Positions 1 through 8,866 of a DNA stretch of 64,000 nucleotides are shown here, piece after piece. This DNA comes from CAZKBP01 sp964551015 (GTDB lineage: Bacteria > Bacteroidota > Bacteroidia > Cytophagales > Microscillaceae). The notes beneath the pieces were generated by a model. The model was given only the letters and a program-made list of their open reading frames with translations. It did not search any database and was not told the DNA's origin. Location: contig CAZKBP010000001.1 of NCBI GenBank assembly GCA_964551015.1, positions 434,001 through 498,000 of the forward strand, in the 5' to 3' direction. A program made the position numbers and the translations under genes. Every line of letters starts with the position of its first letter. The stretch's first letter is position 1.

Positions 1-2
1 GC

Positions 3-794
3 CCCATTTTGTATCCGTTGAGTGCTGCTCTGGATAACAGTGCTGGGCAAATCTTATTACAAGGCTATGATAACGAAGATAAATTGACGGTGTTCGCGCA
101 AGTAAGCCCTCAGGGAGGCGTAGTGGCACGCAAGAGCTTTGATATTGGTGCTGGCGAAGACGTAGAGGAGCCGATCATTGAGCATTTTACCCGCACCGGG
201 AAGCAACTTCCTTTTTTATCGGGTCAGATGCAAGACGGTAGATTCTTCTTTAATGGCTTCTACAACTATACTTTTTCTCTGGTCATGACGGATATGAATC
301 CAGACAGCGAACCGAGCGTGTTGCAGGGCGTGCAAAATGAATCGGGGATTAGCTCCACACTGCATTTGCAAGGAAATACTTTTGCTTTGTCTCGTTTTAG
401 CTTTGGGCAAAATTATATCTTACCTCAGGCCGTCGTAGAAGTAGGGCCAGAGAACCCTGCCTCGTCCGAAGATTTGCTGGGGAATGCTTTTCCAGAACTT
501 AGAGAAGATGCTCCCGTGATTCTTAAAAATCTAAATATCAATGGTCAATCTGTACTCATTTATGGCAGCGATACCCGTAGCCGACAGATTGTGCTATTGG
601 CTTTTGATGCCAATACGGGCGAGTTGCTAGGCACGAAATATTTAGGCTTCTCTAATCCTTACGAGATGGCTAATTTCTCGCTTACCCAAGACGGCGGCTT
701 GGCCGTGGCGGGGCAGACCTACGTGGCGGGGCGTTTTCCTCGTTTTTGCTTATTCAAACTATCGGCAGAGGAGGTACAAGAGCTGGTTAATTAG
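3..794 (+). CDS. Hypothetical propeller-like protein, 5' end outside window
   Basis: The reading frame is open to the left edge. The only start-like codon near the edge is a TTG at 9, with coding sequence before it, so this is the C-terminal 264 or so residues of a longer protein. The visible part is rich in short beta-strand patterns such as LLAFDANTGELLGTKYLG and GGLAVAGQTYVAGRFP, which resemble blades of PQQ-like or delta-60-type propellers. It ends in LFKLSAEEVQELVN with no recognisable T9SS sorting domain. A secreted or lipid-anchored beta-propeller is likely for such proteins in this phylum, but the N-terminus that would show a signal peptide is missing. No enzymatic motif was seen. Confidence 0.6.
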   Translation, partial: PILYPLSAALDNSAGQILLQGYDNEDKLTVFAQVSPQGGVVARKSFDIGAGEDVEEPIIEHFTRTGKQLPFLSGQMQDGRFFFNGFYNYTFSLVMTDMNPDSEPSVLQGVQNESGISSTLHLQGNTFALSRFSFGQNYILPQAVVEVGPENPASSEDLLGNAFPELREDAPVILKNLNINGQSVLIYGSDTRSRQIVLLAFDANTGELLGTKYLGFSNPYEMANFSLTQDGGLAVAGQTYVAGRFPRFCLFKLSAEEVQELVN

Positions 795-1168
795 CGTTTT
801 TAGCCTTTCGTTGTCAATTGCGTGTTGACAAACAACTCATAACCAATCACTAAGAAAAACGAAGAACAACTAGACCTAGATTACACAATCTATCGGAAAG
901 GGGGGAAATACTATTTTTTCCTTCCTTTTTTTTATTCGAGTCTTGGTGTCTACTTTTTTTCTAAAAAGCTGAGCTTTGCGGAACAAAACAATTCAAATTT
1001 TGATTTTAACTTTCTAAATAGCAATCACCTCGAGAATGAATCCTGATCTTTCATTAAAAAATGAAATTTCTCTTAGATTCAATTCCTTTACCTAGCTTAG
1101 TTTGTTATTTTGGTGAAAATGCTCGTAAATTTAAGCCCCGAAGCATTAAAATAATACAATTAAAGGTT
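795..1168. other. Intergenic region
   Basis: About 370 bases of AT-rich DNA with T-rich runs near 915-960 and no credible reading frame. No clear hairpin terminator follows the first gene. The right end leads into the putative desaturase promoter. Confidence 0.5.
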
Positions 1169-1176
1169 TATTTTTG
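1169..1176 (+). promoter_or_regulatory. Candidate -7 element (TATTTTTG) for desaturase gene
   Basis: TATTTTTG matches the Bacteroidota housekeeping sigma -7 consensus TAnnTTTG exactly and lies 48 bases before the desaturase ATG. No convincing TTTG -33 box sits about 20 bases upstream, so this is a partial match only. Confidence 0.35.
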
Positions 1177-1223
1177 CGAGCAGAAAACCTAACTTATATC
1201 CATTACTTAATTTAAGTTTGAAC

Positions 1224-2156
1224 ATGAATCAACTCAGTAAAAAAGCCCACCTCAACAAAGAAGAGCGTAGCAGTCCTTCCTGGACTTACAGTTTGGGAAT
1301 TATCCTGATACATCTTTCGCCCATTTTGATTATCTGGACAGGAGCTACGCTGTTTGACTGGATGGTTTGTATAGCTTTATATTTTATCCGTATGTTTTTT
1401 GTAACGGGAGCCTATCACCGTTACTTTTCTCACCGCACCTACAAGACTTCTCGTGTTTTCCAGTTCTTTCTGGCTTTTATGGCTCAAACCTCTGTGCAAA
1501 AGGGAGTGCTGTGGTGGGCGGCTCATCACCGTGTTCATCATCGCCATAGCGATACGCCTCAGGATCCACACTCGGCAAAGATTTATGGATTTTGGTATTC
1601 ACACATCGGTTGGATTATCGGGACTGATTACCGAGATACAGATTTTAAGATCATTGGTGATTATGCCAAATACCCAGAGATTCGCTGGCTTGACAAATAT
1701 CATTTAGTACCCGTATTCGTGATGGGTTTTATTGTAACCGCTTTGGGTGGAATCGTTAATGGAGGTTCTATCACTGCTATGTTTAGCGAGGGTTGGTCTA
1801 CTTTGGTGGTTGGTTTCTTTTTGAGTACGATCTTTCTTTATCATGGTACTTTCTCTATCAACTCGCTGATGCACAAAATCGGAAGACAGCGCTACGAAAC
1901 TGGCGATGAATCTCGCAACAGTATTTGGCTGGCGCTGCTTACCTTAGGAGAAGGATGGCACAATAATCACCACTATTACCAAGCTTCGGCTCGCCAAGGC
2001 TTTTTCTGGTGGGAAATAGATATTACTTATTACGTATTGAGCGTATTTGCTTGGCTAGGACTCATTTGGGATTTGAAGCCCGTTCCTAAGCATATTAAGC
2101 ATTCTAAGAATATGGAAGATGCTAAAAAGCTGAAAGCCGAAGCTGAGGCAGCCTAA
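1224..2156 (+). CDS. Acyl-CoA/acyl-lipid delta-9-type fatty acid desaturase
   Basis: Integral-membrane di-iron desaturase that introduces a double bond into saturated acyl chains, adjusting membrane fluidity. The three histidine clusters of the family are present in order: HRYFSH near residue 60, HRVHHRH near residue 95 and HNNHHYY near residue 240. They are separated by hydrophobic membrane segments, as in stearoyl-CoA desaturases. Length (about 310 residues) fits the bacterial family. An ATG at 1224 is preferred to the in-frame TTG two codons upstream. The C-terminus is a Lys/Ala/Glu-rich cytoplasmic tail. The gene stands alone: a strong terminator follows, and the next gene is on the opposite strand. 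Substrate form (acyl-CoA or acyl-lipid) cannot be told from sequence. Confidence 0.9.
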   Translation: MNQLSKKAHLNKEERSSPSWTYSLGIILIHLSPILIIWTGATLFDWMVCIALYFIRMFFVTGAYHRYFSHRTYKTSRVFQFFLAFMAQTSVQKGVLWWAAHHRVHHRHSDTPQDPHSAKIYGFWYSHIGWIIGTDYRDTDFKIIGDYAKYPEIRWLDKYHLVPVFVMGFIVTALGGIVNGGSITAMFSEGWSTLVVGFFLSTIFLYHGTFSINSLMHKIGRQRYETGDESRNSIWLALLTLGEGWHNNHHYYQASARQGFFWWEIDITYYVLSVFAWLGLIWDLKPVPKHIKHSKNMEDAKKLKAEAEAA

Positions 2157-2209
2157 GTAGCTTCTTGATGAATGTATTGCGCACTACGCTGCTTTAAAAT
2201 TTCTTGGAG

Positions 2210-2243
2210 AGATATGGGAATTTAAATTTCCATATCTTTTTTT
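2210..2243 (+). terminator. Rho-independent terminator after desaturase gene
   Basis: A 14-base inverted repeat (AGATATGGGAATTT / AAATTTCCATATCT, one G-U pair) is followed directly by seven T residues. It lies 54 bases after the desaturase stop codon. Confidence 0.85.
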
Positions 2244-2307
2244 ATGGTTACGATTCTGCATCCAAACGAATAAAAGAGCTAGGAGACTCCGAACCATCTC
2301 CTTTTGT

Positions 2308-2344
2308 GAGGTCAATGCTTACTTCGGTAAGCTTGACCTCTTTT
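2308..2344. terminator. UUCG-capped hairpin between convergent genes
   Basis: GAGGTCAATGCTTAC and GTAAGCTTGACCTC pair with one bulged T around a TTCG tetraloop, and TTTT follows on the plus strand. It lies just past the stop of the minus-strand PorP/SprF gene (2373). It may terminate transcription from either side, although the minus-strand exit lacks a clear T-run. Confidence 0.5.
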
Positions 2345-2372
2345 GTGTGCATACCAAGATCGTCTTATCTGG

Positions 2373-3800
2373 CTAAGGTGCTATGGTCAAAATCCAAGTT
2401 TTTTGGAATCCCATTCTTTTATAAAGACTTTGTCGTTTGATCTCGGCGGTATTGCGATCCTTGCTATAACCCGTGTACACGTAATAATACCCTCGACTGG
2501 GAACCATAATGATGGTAGCAAGCAGCCCCTTGTCATTTAAAGTTTTTTGATAACGCTGGGCGTTGGTTCTGGAAGTAAAAGCTCCACAAATCAAATAATA
2601 GCCTGGGTCTAGTTGAAAATTATTGCCTTGGAGATCACGTACACGCAATCGTTCATTCTTTTTGAGGCTGTCCATAGGGACTACCTCCGGAGTAGGCTCT
2701 GGGTCGGAAACCACCGTGATGGCGACCTCATTCTGAGAAGAATCAACTTGATCCACTTTTAGCTGTTCCTGCTTTGGTTCCGTGGGCAGTTCTTCCTCTT
2801 CAATTTGGGTAAATCCTTCGGGTTCTTCATCAAGAATAATCTCTTCTGCCGGCTCTTCTTGTTTCTTGTTGCCTTTGCCTAGTTTGATCTGTAAAACGAT
2901 CTCGTGACTAGCATTAGATATTTGTGAACCCAAAGAAGAGAAGCTGTATATATAGCTGATACCCAAACGCTTCGTGGGAGCAACTCCTGCGTAGGCACTT
3001 GTTCCGTAATCTTGGCGATAAGCTCCTCCTGCCCAAACCCAATCTCGGTAATAAGCCGTTAGATTCCCTTCCCACTGACCGGCACTAATGGCTTGATCTC
3101 GGTGATAGCGAACCTGAGGTTCCAAGCGAATCCCTTGGGTAGGTAATTCCCAGTTATATCCCAGACTTACGATATAATAGTCTGGTGTAGAAAAGCTAGG
3201 ACTCGTAAAGCCATCTTCTCCCGTGTAGGTTTCTTGTACCAGACGAGGCACGGAAAAACCCAACTCAAGACCTGACAATTGATAAAAAAAACCAAAGCTT
3301 CCTTGCAAATAACTACTAGAAAGAGGCAAAATACTTAGACCGGGATCGCTCGGATCATCAAACTTATCCAAATTAACCGTGCGATTGCCAAAGCCCAAGG
3401 ACATTCCAAATTTTAAGGCATGGTCTTCTCGCTGCCCCAGAGCAAGACGGTAGGCCAATACGGCCTCCCCTTCTACTTGCTGAAAGGGTCCTTCACTTTG
3501 ATACCATAAGTACCCCCCCAAGCGCAAACTTTTATTCAAAGGAGATTGGACACTTAGCCGGGCGATCGCGGGTGCGCCTTCCAGTCCTACCCATTGTTGC
3601 TTGTAAGATAAGCCTATTTCCGTGTAATTGCTCTCAGCAATACGGGCTGGATTATAGACCCAAGGGTTGACAAAGTATTGATTTTCTACGAGCAATCTCT
3701 GGGCAGATACTTCTCGTGAGAGCATCATCAGTAGCGTGCTTCCCACCAGCACATAGATAAGCCTGAGATAGTGAGGTGAGATTTTTATAATCTTTTCCAT
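2373..3800 (-). CDS. PorP/SprF-family outer-membrane protein with C-terminal SPOR domain
   Basis: PorP/SprF proteins are outer-membrane partners of type IX secretion and gliding adhesins. The N-terminus has a hydrophobic segment ending in SAQ (signal peptide). The following QYFVNPWVYNPARI resembles the conserved family start (Q-Y-x-x-N-P-x-x-x-N-P-A), and repeated beta-strand patterns run to about residue 305. A Glu/Pro-rich acidic linker (about 310-390) leads to a C-terminal SPOR-like domain (about 400-475, GYYLICGAFTSRTNAQRYQ). SPOR domains usually bind denuded peptidoglycan glycans, so the protein may link outer membrane and cell wall. The ATG at 3800 is the only reasonable start. The neighbouring T9SS cargo (3874-6108) lies upstream on the same strand, 73 bases away, so the two may be co-transcribed and functionally paired. 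Confidence 0.85.
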   Translation of the reverse strand: MEKIIKISPHYLRLIYVLVGSTLLMMLSREVSAQRLLVENQYFVNPWVYNPARIAESNYTEIGLSYKQQWVGLEGAPAIARLSVQSPLNKSLRLGGYLWYQSEGPFQQVEGEAVLAYRLALGQREDHALKFGMSLGFGNRTVNLDKFDDPSDPGLSILPLSSSYLQGSFGFFYQLSGLELGFSVPRLVQETYTGEDGFTSPSFSTPDYYIVSLGYNWELPTQGIRLEPQVRYHRDQAISAGQWEGNLTAYYRDWVWAGGAYRQDYGTSAYAGVAPTKRLGISYIYSFSSLGSQISNASHEIVLQIKLGKGNKKQEEPAEEIILDEEPEGFTQIEEEELPTEPKQEQLKVDQVDSSQNEVAITVVSDPEPTPEVVPMDSLKKNERLRVRDLQGNNFQLDPGYYLICGAFTSRTNAQRYQKTLNDKGLLATIIMVPSRGYYYVYTGYSKDRNTAEIKRQSLYKRMGFQKTWILTIAP

Positions 3801-3873
3801 TTGATAATTGTAATAAAATTGCCAACAAGGCAGTTTGAGTTTCTGAATAAATTAGAGGCTAAACGACGATGAT

Positions 3874-6108
3874 TTATCGGACTAAGGTTATGTAACCACT
3901 AAGGGACTGTGTGCCTCCGCCAATTTGGACAACATAATAATAGACCCCATTGGGTAGAGCTTGGCCGTTTTGTGTACCATCCCAAGGGTTATCATGTTGT
4001 TTGCTCTCGTAAACCATCTTGCCTCCTCTGGTAAATATCCGAATCGAGAAATCTATCTCTGGGCTTAGGTTATCTATTTGTAACACATCGTAGAGACCGT
4101 CCCCATTGGGTGTGATTTGATTGTGAACTTTTACCTGAGTAAGCGTGGTAGCTGATGCTTCATTACTGTAGGTAGATTCTCCTTGGGCATTGTAGGCACG
4201 TAGCCGATAAGTATAGGTCTGTGCAGAGAGCAAATTTTTATCTGAGAAACTAGTTTGGTCAGCTGCTAAGGTCGCTATTTGGGTAAAATCATCATCTGCT
4301 CCTTTTCTTTCTAGATAGAAGCCTTGCTCGTTGTCGGCATTATCATTCCAATTAAGCTGAATCTGACTGGCTGATGTTGCTTGTGCTGTCAACTGATTGG
4401 GAGCATTCGGAACTAGGGCTTCCACAGGAGGCGGAGGAGTGCTCGCCTCAGTGGTGGCGCAAGCCGTATTAGAGCTTGGAGAATCTCCCTGGGCGTTGAC
4501 TGCGATTACGCGATAGCAATATTTCCTGCCACTCTCTAGATTGTTATGTAGATACTCCGTAGTGTTGACATTCAATACGATGAGTTGCTGAAAACTGCTA
4601 CCTTCGTCCTCACTGACTTCCAAACGGAATTCAGTTTCATCATCTGAATTATCTTTCCAGAAAAGATGAATCTGTGAAGTAGATTGAGCCTGAGCTTGTA
4701 AATTGCTGGGAGCGGCTGGTTTCTTGGGAGCAGGAGGCGGTGGGGGAGGAGGCACCGCATTGGTAGTAGCACAGCTCATATTAGAGTTTGGAGAATCTCC
4801 CTGTGCATTGAAGGCGATTACGCGATAGCAATATTTTTTTCCAGCCTGTAAATTTTTGTGTTGATACTGCGTGATATTGGCATTCAACTCCGCTAATTGT
4901 TGAAAACTTGTCCCCTCATTTTGGCTGACTTCCAAGCGAAATTTTGTTTCATTGTCTGAATTGTCTTTCCAAGAAAGATTGATCTGTGAAGTAGACTGAG
5001 CCTGAGCTTGTAAATTGCTGGGAGCGGCTGGTTTCGTGGGAGCAGGAGGCGGTGGTGGGGGAGGAGGCGCATTGGTAGTAGCACAGCTCATATTAGAGTT
5101 TGGAGAATCTCCCTGTGCATTGAAGGCGATTACGCGATAGCAATATTTTTTTCCAGCCTGTAAATTTTTGTGTTGATACTGCGTGATATTGGCATTCAAC
5201 TCCGCTAATTGTTGAAAACTTGTCCCCTCATTTTGGCTGACTTCCAAGCGAAATTTTGTTTCATTGTCTGAATTGTCTTTCCAAGAAAGATTGATCTGTG
5301 AAGTAGACTGAGCCTGAGCTTGTAAATTGCTGGGAGCGGCTGGTTTCGTGGGAGCAGGAGGCGGTGGGGGAGGAGGCGCACTGTTTGAGCAGGCAGATTC
5401 GGCTCCATTTCTGGCTTGATTACGTGCTTCATTTAGTGAATAGCGACTCAAATCGTATATAACAATACGATCAATGTTCCAGTTTTTGGAGCGACCCGAT
5501 ACATAAAGCGTATACGTTTGACCTGCTTTAAATTGATAAACCGCATCACGAAACTTGTGACTATTGTCGATATCGTATCGCAGGGCAAAACCCCAGTCAT
5601 TGGCATTACCTCCAAAAAATTTCTGATCCTCTTTGAGTTCGGACAGACTGGCGTGATTAGCAGCATCTGGCCCAGCTTGAAAATCGCCTTCCATTCTCAG
5701 GAAACCATCATTGCTAATATCTGTCCGATCAGTTTCTAAGCGTTTACGAGCTCTGATGATGAGCCGGTATGTACCCGCTTGATTGATTTTAAACTGGTAG
5801 GCCAGAGGGGATGTGGGTGGGCCATTTGTGGTACGATTACCCGTGAACTCGAGATGACCGGAGCCTTGATAGTCGGCTACATCAGTTTTCTTGATCCACA
5901 GATCATAGTCAGAGGAAGTATTCTCTGCTTCCATAATGACTAAACCATCACTTTCTGAAAAATTTCCAGTACAGGGAGCACAATCTTCTTTGGCTACTAC
6001 CTTTGATGGTTTGGGGAAATTTTGATTTTGTTCCTGAATGGCTTGCTTAGGATTGAGATTTTGAAATATAAACCAAGCAAGCAGATTAACGAGTACGAAT
6101 CTGATCAT
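3874..6108 (-). CDS. T9SS-exported fibronectin type III repeat protein with CBM-like N-domain and CHU_C-type C-terminus
   Basis: A 744-residue secreted protein. Residues 1-25 form a hydrophobic export signal. About 45-235 (VIMEAENTSSDYDLWI, YRLIIRARKR) resembles a carbohydrate-binding-type beta-sandwich. Four fibronectin type III domains follow (roughly 253-345, 355-450, 460-555, 565-650), the first three preceded by Pro-rich linkers (PPPPPPPAPTKPAAPSNLQ). The last 85 residues (ITPNGDGLYD ... WDGTQNGQALPNGVYYYV) match the gliding-motility-associated CHU_C domain, a type B T9SS sorting signal. The product is probably displayed on the surface through the PorP/SprF-like protein encoded just downstream. 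Two Fn3 units are essentially identical in DNA, which points to recent duplication. Its ligand is unknown. Confidence 0.85.
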   Translation of the reverse strand: MIRFVLVNLLAWFIFQNLNPKQAIQEQNQNFPKPSKVVAKEDCAPCTGNFSESDGLVIMEAENTSSDYDLWIKKTDVADYQGSGHLEFTGNRTTNGPPTSPLAYQFKINQAGTYRLIIRARKRLETDRTDISNDGFLRMEGDFQAGPDAANHASLSELKEDQKFFGGNANDWGFALRYDIDNSHKFRDAVYQFKAGQTYTLYVSGRSKNWNIDRIVIYDLSRYSLNEARNQARNGAESACSNSAPPPPPPPAPTKPAAPSNLQAQAQSTSQINLSWKDNSDNETKFRLEVSQNEGTSFQQLAELNANITQYQHKNLQAGKKYCYRVIAFNAQGDSPNSNMSCATTNAPPPPPPPPAPTKPAAPSNLQAQAQSTSQINLSWKDNSDNETKFRLEVSQNEGTSFQQLAELNANITQYQHKNLQAGKKYCYRVIAFNAQGDSPNSNMSCATTNAVPPPPPPPAPKKPAAPSNLQAQAQSTSQIHLFWKDNSDDETEFRLEVSEDEGSSFQQLIVLNVNTTEYLHNNLESGRKYCYRVIAVNAQGDSPSSNTACATTEASTPPPPVEALVPNAPNQLTAQATSASQIQLNWNDNADNEQGFYLERKGADDDFTQIATLAADQTSFSDKNLLSAQTYTYRLRAYNAQGESTYSNEASATTLTQVKVHNQITPNGDGLYDVLQIDNLSPEIDFSIRIFTRGGKMVYESKQHDNPWDGTQNGQALPNGVYYYVVQIGGGTQSLSGYITLVR
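4757..5377 (-). repeat. Two near-identical 312-bp tandem repeats encoding Fn3 domains
   Basis: The stretch beginning GCATTGGTAGTAGCACAGC at 4757 recurs at 5069, a period of 312 bases (104 codons, one Fn3 domain plus Pro-rich linker). I see no base differences through the domain; only the poly-proline linker differs in length. A more diverged third unit lies next to them (about 4440-4756). Confidence 0.9.
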
Positions 6109-6674
6109 GATTGTTTGAGATTGTTGATGTTAATGAGATGAGCAAGACTCGTATAGCTACTTCGGTAGAATCAGCGTTTTTGGTTCAGGCAGAAACTTGT
6201 GCTCTGCGCTTGCTAAGTGATGATGAGGAAGAAGAATTTTATACAAAATGAGGGGCAACTACTGAGCCACTGAGGCTTAGATGATTGCGTATACTCGATC
6301 GCTTCTCACAGTCGTAATTTTTTAGGTGATATTGAAGAATTTACCAGCGAGTCGTGGCGTGCCGAGTGCTTATTTTTTACGGAAAGCCCGCAGGTGGGAT
6401 AATAGATGAGGAATAGCTTCACGAGAAGACTGCCTAGTTTGTTGTTTTATTCCCCGGCAAGGGCATTAATTTGAGTATAACGATCCTCGCTGAGCTGATC
6501 CCCCAGCTTAGAGGCTGCTGGAATTCTATCCACGAATTTTGTTAGGACTCTTTTTCCCACATATCTCGGCTCTTTCACGAGAAAAAAGTCTTCATGTCTG
6601 CCAGCCGACGAAAAAAAAAGCTGATAAACGGTTATAATAATAAATCTATACTTAGAAATTAAAATCCTAAAGTC
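6109..6674. other. Intergenic region between divergent genes
   Basis: 566 bases between the Fn3 protein gene (leftward) and the thioredoxin-like gene (rightward). No credible coding frame or RNA gene was seen. It should carry both promoters, but I cannot point to a full TTTG/TAnnTTTG pair. Confidence 0.4.
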
Positions 6675-7835
6675 TTGAAAAAATATCAGCTCCTTTTGAT
6701 CTCATTGGTGGCCATCACCAAGGCGGGTCTGCTCTTATTATTAATTGCTTCTTTCCAGATGAATCACCCCACAACGAGTAAACTTACCTCCGAAAAACAA
6801 GCCTCAGCCAACCTAGACTTGCCTGAAACCTTACCTGATGCTCAGGAAATATCAGTATCCCAGCCCCAAGGCCGAGATACGATTGAGCTTGGACAAGTGG
6901 CTTGGTTGCGTGATTATGCCGCGGCCGTCCAGTTGGCACGTAAGGAAGGTAAACCGATTTTTATTCTTTTTCAGGAGGTACCAGGCTGCTTGAACTGCCA
7001 ACGCTTTGGTCGTGAGGTTATGAGCAATCCTCTGATTGTAGATGTTATTGAACAAGAATTTGTTCCTCTCTGTATTTTTAATAATAAGTCAGGAGCAGAC
7101 GCCGCTACCTTACGCAAATTCAAGGAACCTGCTTGGAATAATCCTGTGGTGCGAATTATCAATCCCCAAGGGCAGGATATCGTGAAGCGAATGGCTCAAT
7201 TCCATCCTCAAGAAATAGTCAATGGAATCAAAGAAGCCTTGGCTCTGAGCAACCACGAAACTCCTGAATATTTTACCTTACTCCACCAGCAAATCAACGC
7301 TCAATACGGACAGACCGAAGAGGCAGTCTTCCCAATGTATTGCTTTTGGTCAGGTGAGCTGAAATTGGGTCAAGTAGAAGGCGTGTACAATACCACGCCC
7401 GGCTTTATGAATGGCCGAGAAGTGGTCAAAGTGGCATTTGATAAAGAAAAAATTTCTTTCAGAGAGCTAGTACAGAAAGCCAAAAGCATTGAGGCCATCG
7501 AAGGGGCTTACGTGCAAGGAGAGCAACAAAGAAGTCAGGCAGAAGAAGTATTAGGCAAACAAGCCGTGCGGAGTAGGGGAGACTTCCGAACGGACAGAGA
7601 ACCCAAGTATTACATGTCGCATACTTTGTACAAGCACATCCCGATGTTACCCACCCAGCGCATTCAAGTAAACCGAGCCATTTATCAGCAACGTGACCCT
7701 CGCGCTTACCTCAGTCCTTCTCAGATCGAGCTTTACCAAACCATTAAGACCAAAAAAATTCGACTCCCTGATTATTCCTTATCCGAAGATATTGTGGACG
7801 ATTGGGAAGCAGTTACTCAAAAAGTAAAAGGCTAA
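6675..7835 (+). CDS. Thioredoxin-like (VPGC motif) protein with MsrA-like C-terminal domain
   Basis: Begins at a TTG (no nearby ATG preserves the N-terminus) with a signal-anchor helix (about residues 4-28), so it probably faces the periplasm. Residues about 75-190 are thioredoxin-like: EGKPIFILFQEVPGCLNC carries a C105-x-x-C108 pair within a VPGC motif. I recall this motif from a thioredoxin-like (seleno)protein family in which the first Cys can be selenocysteine. Residues about 215-275 resemble methionine sulfoxide reductase A: YCFWSGELKLG (C223 at the MsrA catalytic position), then GREVVKVAFDKEKISFRELV. The MsrA part is shortened. A periplasmic thiol-redox or methionine-repair role is inferred. 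The gene is single and convergent with the lipase gene, with a hairpin between. Confidence 0.7.
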   Translation: MKKYQLLLISLVAITKAGLLLLLIASFQMNHPTTSKLTSEKQASANLDLPETLPDAQEISVSQPQGRDTIELGQVAWLRDYAAAVQLARKEGKPIFILFQEVPGCLNCQRFGREVMSNPLIVDVIEQEFVPLCIFNNKSGADAATLRKFKEPAWNNPVVRIINPQGQDIVKRMAQFHPQEIVNGIKEALALSNHETPEYFTLLHQQINAQYGQTEEAVFPMYCFWSGELKLGQVEGVYNTTPGFMNGREVVKVAFDKEKISFRELVQKAKSIEAIEGAYVQGEQQRSQAEEVLGKQAVRSRGDFRTDREPKYYMSHTLYKHIPMLPTQRIQVNRAIYQQRDPRAYLSPSQIELYQTIKTKKIRLPDYSLSEDIVDDWEAVTQKVKG

Positions 7836-7868
7836 AAAATCAAGCTCGAGCTATATGTAGTGTTGGTT

Positions 7869-7908
7869 ATTCCGTAGTAGTCAACTATCAGGCTACTGCG
7901 GAATTTTA
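7869..7908. terminator. Hairpin terminator between convergent genes
   Basis: ATTCCGTAGTAG and CTACTGCGGAAT form a 12-bp stem with one G-U pair and a 12-base loop, followed by TTTTAT. It lies between the stop codons of two convergent genes (7835 and 7942) and may serve both. Confidence 0.65.
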
Positions 7909-7941
7909 TCATCGCAGACTGATTTTAGGGTAAATGCATTT

Positions 7942-8760
7942 TTAGGCTAATCCCGCTAATCTGACCAGATAAGTCCTTGTTTCGTGTTCTTCTACCTCGT
8001 CAATGACCATATCGAGCAAGTCCCAAATAGAAAGCCCCAGATCATTCCAGAAATTCGTCCAATACACCGAATCGGTGTGTAATTGCCCTTGATTATCCAA
8101 AAAGATAAAAGTACCGCAATGGCTGTAGCCAGATTTGCGGGTAGGGGCGCGGGTAATGATATCTCCCTGATTGACGATGCGAAAGTACCGAGCTTTCAAT
8201 CGTTCATTCAGAAAAGCCGCAAAAAGTAAATCTCCCGCCCGGGGCTGCCCAAAGGTGTAGACCTGATGCAAAGGTAGGCCGATCTCCAAAGCCCGAGCCG
8301 CCGCTAAGTTTGCCAGCGCGCCTCCCTGACTATGCCCACAGAAGAAGATCGCTTGCTGGTTTTGGCGAAAGGATTGTATGGTCTCTATGAGATGATCCCA
8401 AATTAGATTAATCGAGCGTATAAATCCTCGGTGCACCTTACCTTGAAAAGCTTCTACAAGCTGCGTGTCCATATTGTTGACCCAATCCTGCAATTTGTTG
8501 GCTTCTGTACCTCGGAAAGAGACAATCAAAGTATCGGTATTGGCGGTCATATAAACCTGCACATCGTCCTCACTCGAGCGATGCTCGATAAAGCGAAATT
8601 GGTCAAAACCCCACATCTCTCGGCAAACATGCTCCTGAACCGCTGGTGATTCATAGGCTAGGCGAGCGTGCTTGACTAAAAAAAGCGCATTTTCAGGGTG
8701 AAAGCCTGAGAATTGAGGATAGAACTGACGGTACTCTAGGGAGCTTTTTTGGGTAGACAT
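7942..8760 (-). CDS. Lipase family 3 (alpha/beta hydrolase)
   Basis: A class 3 lipase-like serine hydrolase. The nucleophile elbow CGHSQGGALAN is clear. It is preceded by the strand TLIVSFRGTEANKLQDWVNN and the segment VHRGFIRSIN, both typical of lipase_3 proteins. VYTFGQPRAGD follows the elbow, and NQGDIITRAP supplies the probable acid region (Asp), with a His further on (YSHCG). No signal peptide is seen, so the enzyme is probably cytoplasmic or peripheral. ATG at 8760 is preferred over a TTG eight codons upstream. The lipid substrate is unknown. The downstream neighbour is convergent, and the upstream neighbour on the same strand ends over 4 kb-equivalent operon boundaries away, so it is probably transcribed alone. 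Confidence 0.85.
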   Translation of the reverse strand: MSTQKSSLEYRQFYPQFSGFHPENALFLVKHARLAYESPAVQEHVCREMWGFDQFRFIEHRSSEDDVQVYMTANTDTLIVSFRGTEANKLQDWVNNMDTQLVEAFQGKVHRGFIRSINLIWDHLIETIQSFRQNQQAIFFCGHSQGGALANLAAARALEIGLPLHQVYTFGQPRAGDLLFAAFLNERLKARYFRIVNQGDIITRAPTRKSGYSHCGTFIFLDNQGQLHTDSVYWTNFWNDLGLSIWDLLDMVIDEVEEHETRTYLVRLAGLA

Positions 8761-8866
8761 GGAGGAATTAGGGTTTATATACAATCCCTCAAAAATAAAA
8801 AAATAGAGGCGTTTCTTGGGTGAATCGTGTTGTTATTTCAAGAAAAATACCCGTCATGGTAGTGAT

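Noticed and set aside
2204..2540. Reading frames over the desaturase terminator
   Set aside because: They cover a clear terminator hairpin and the end of the PorP/SprF gene; no domain.
4572..5432. Three similar 63-75 residue frames over the Fn3 repeats
   Set aside because: They recur only because the DNA beneath them is repeated; the Fn3 frame is the real one.
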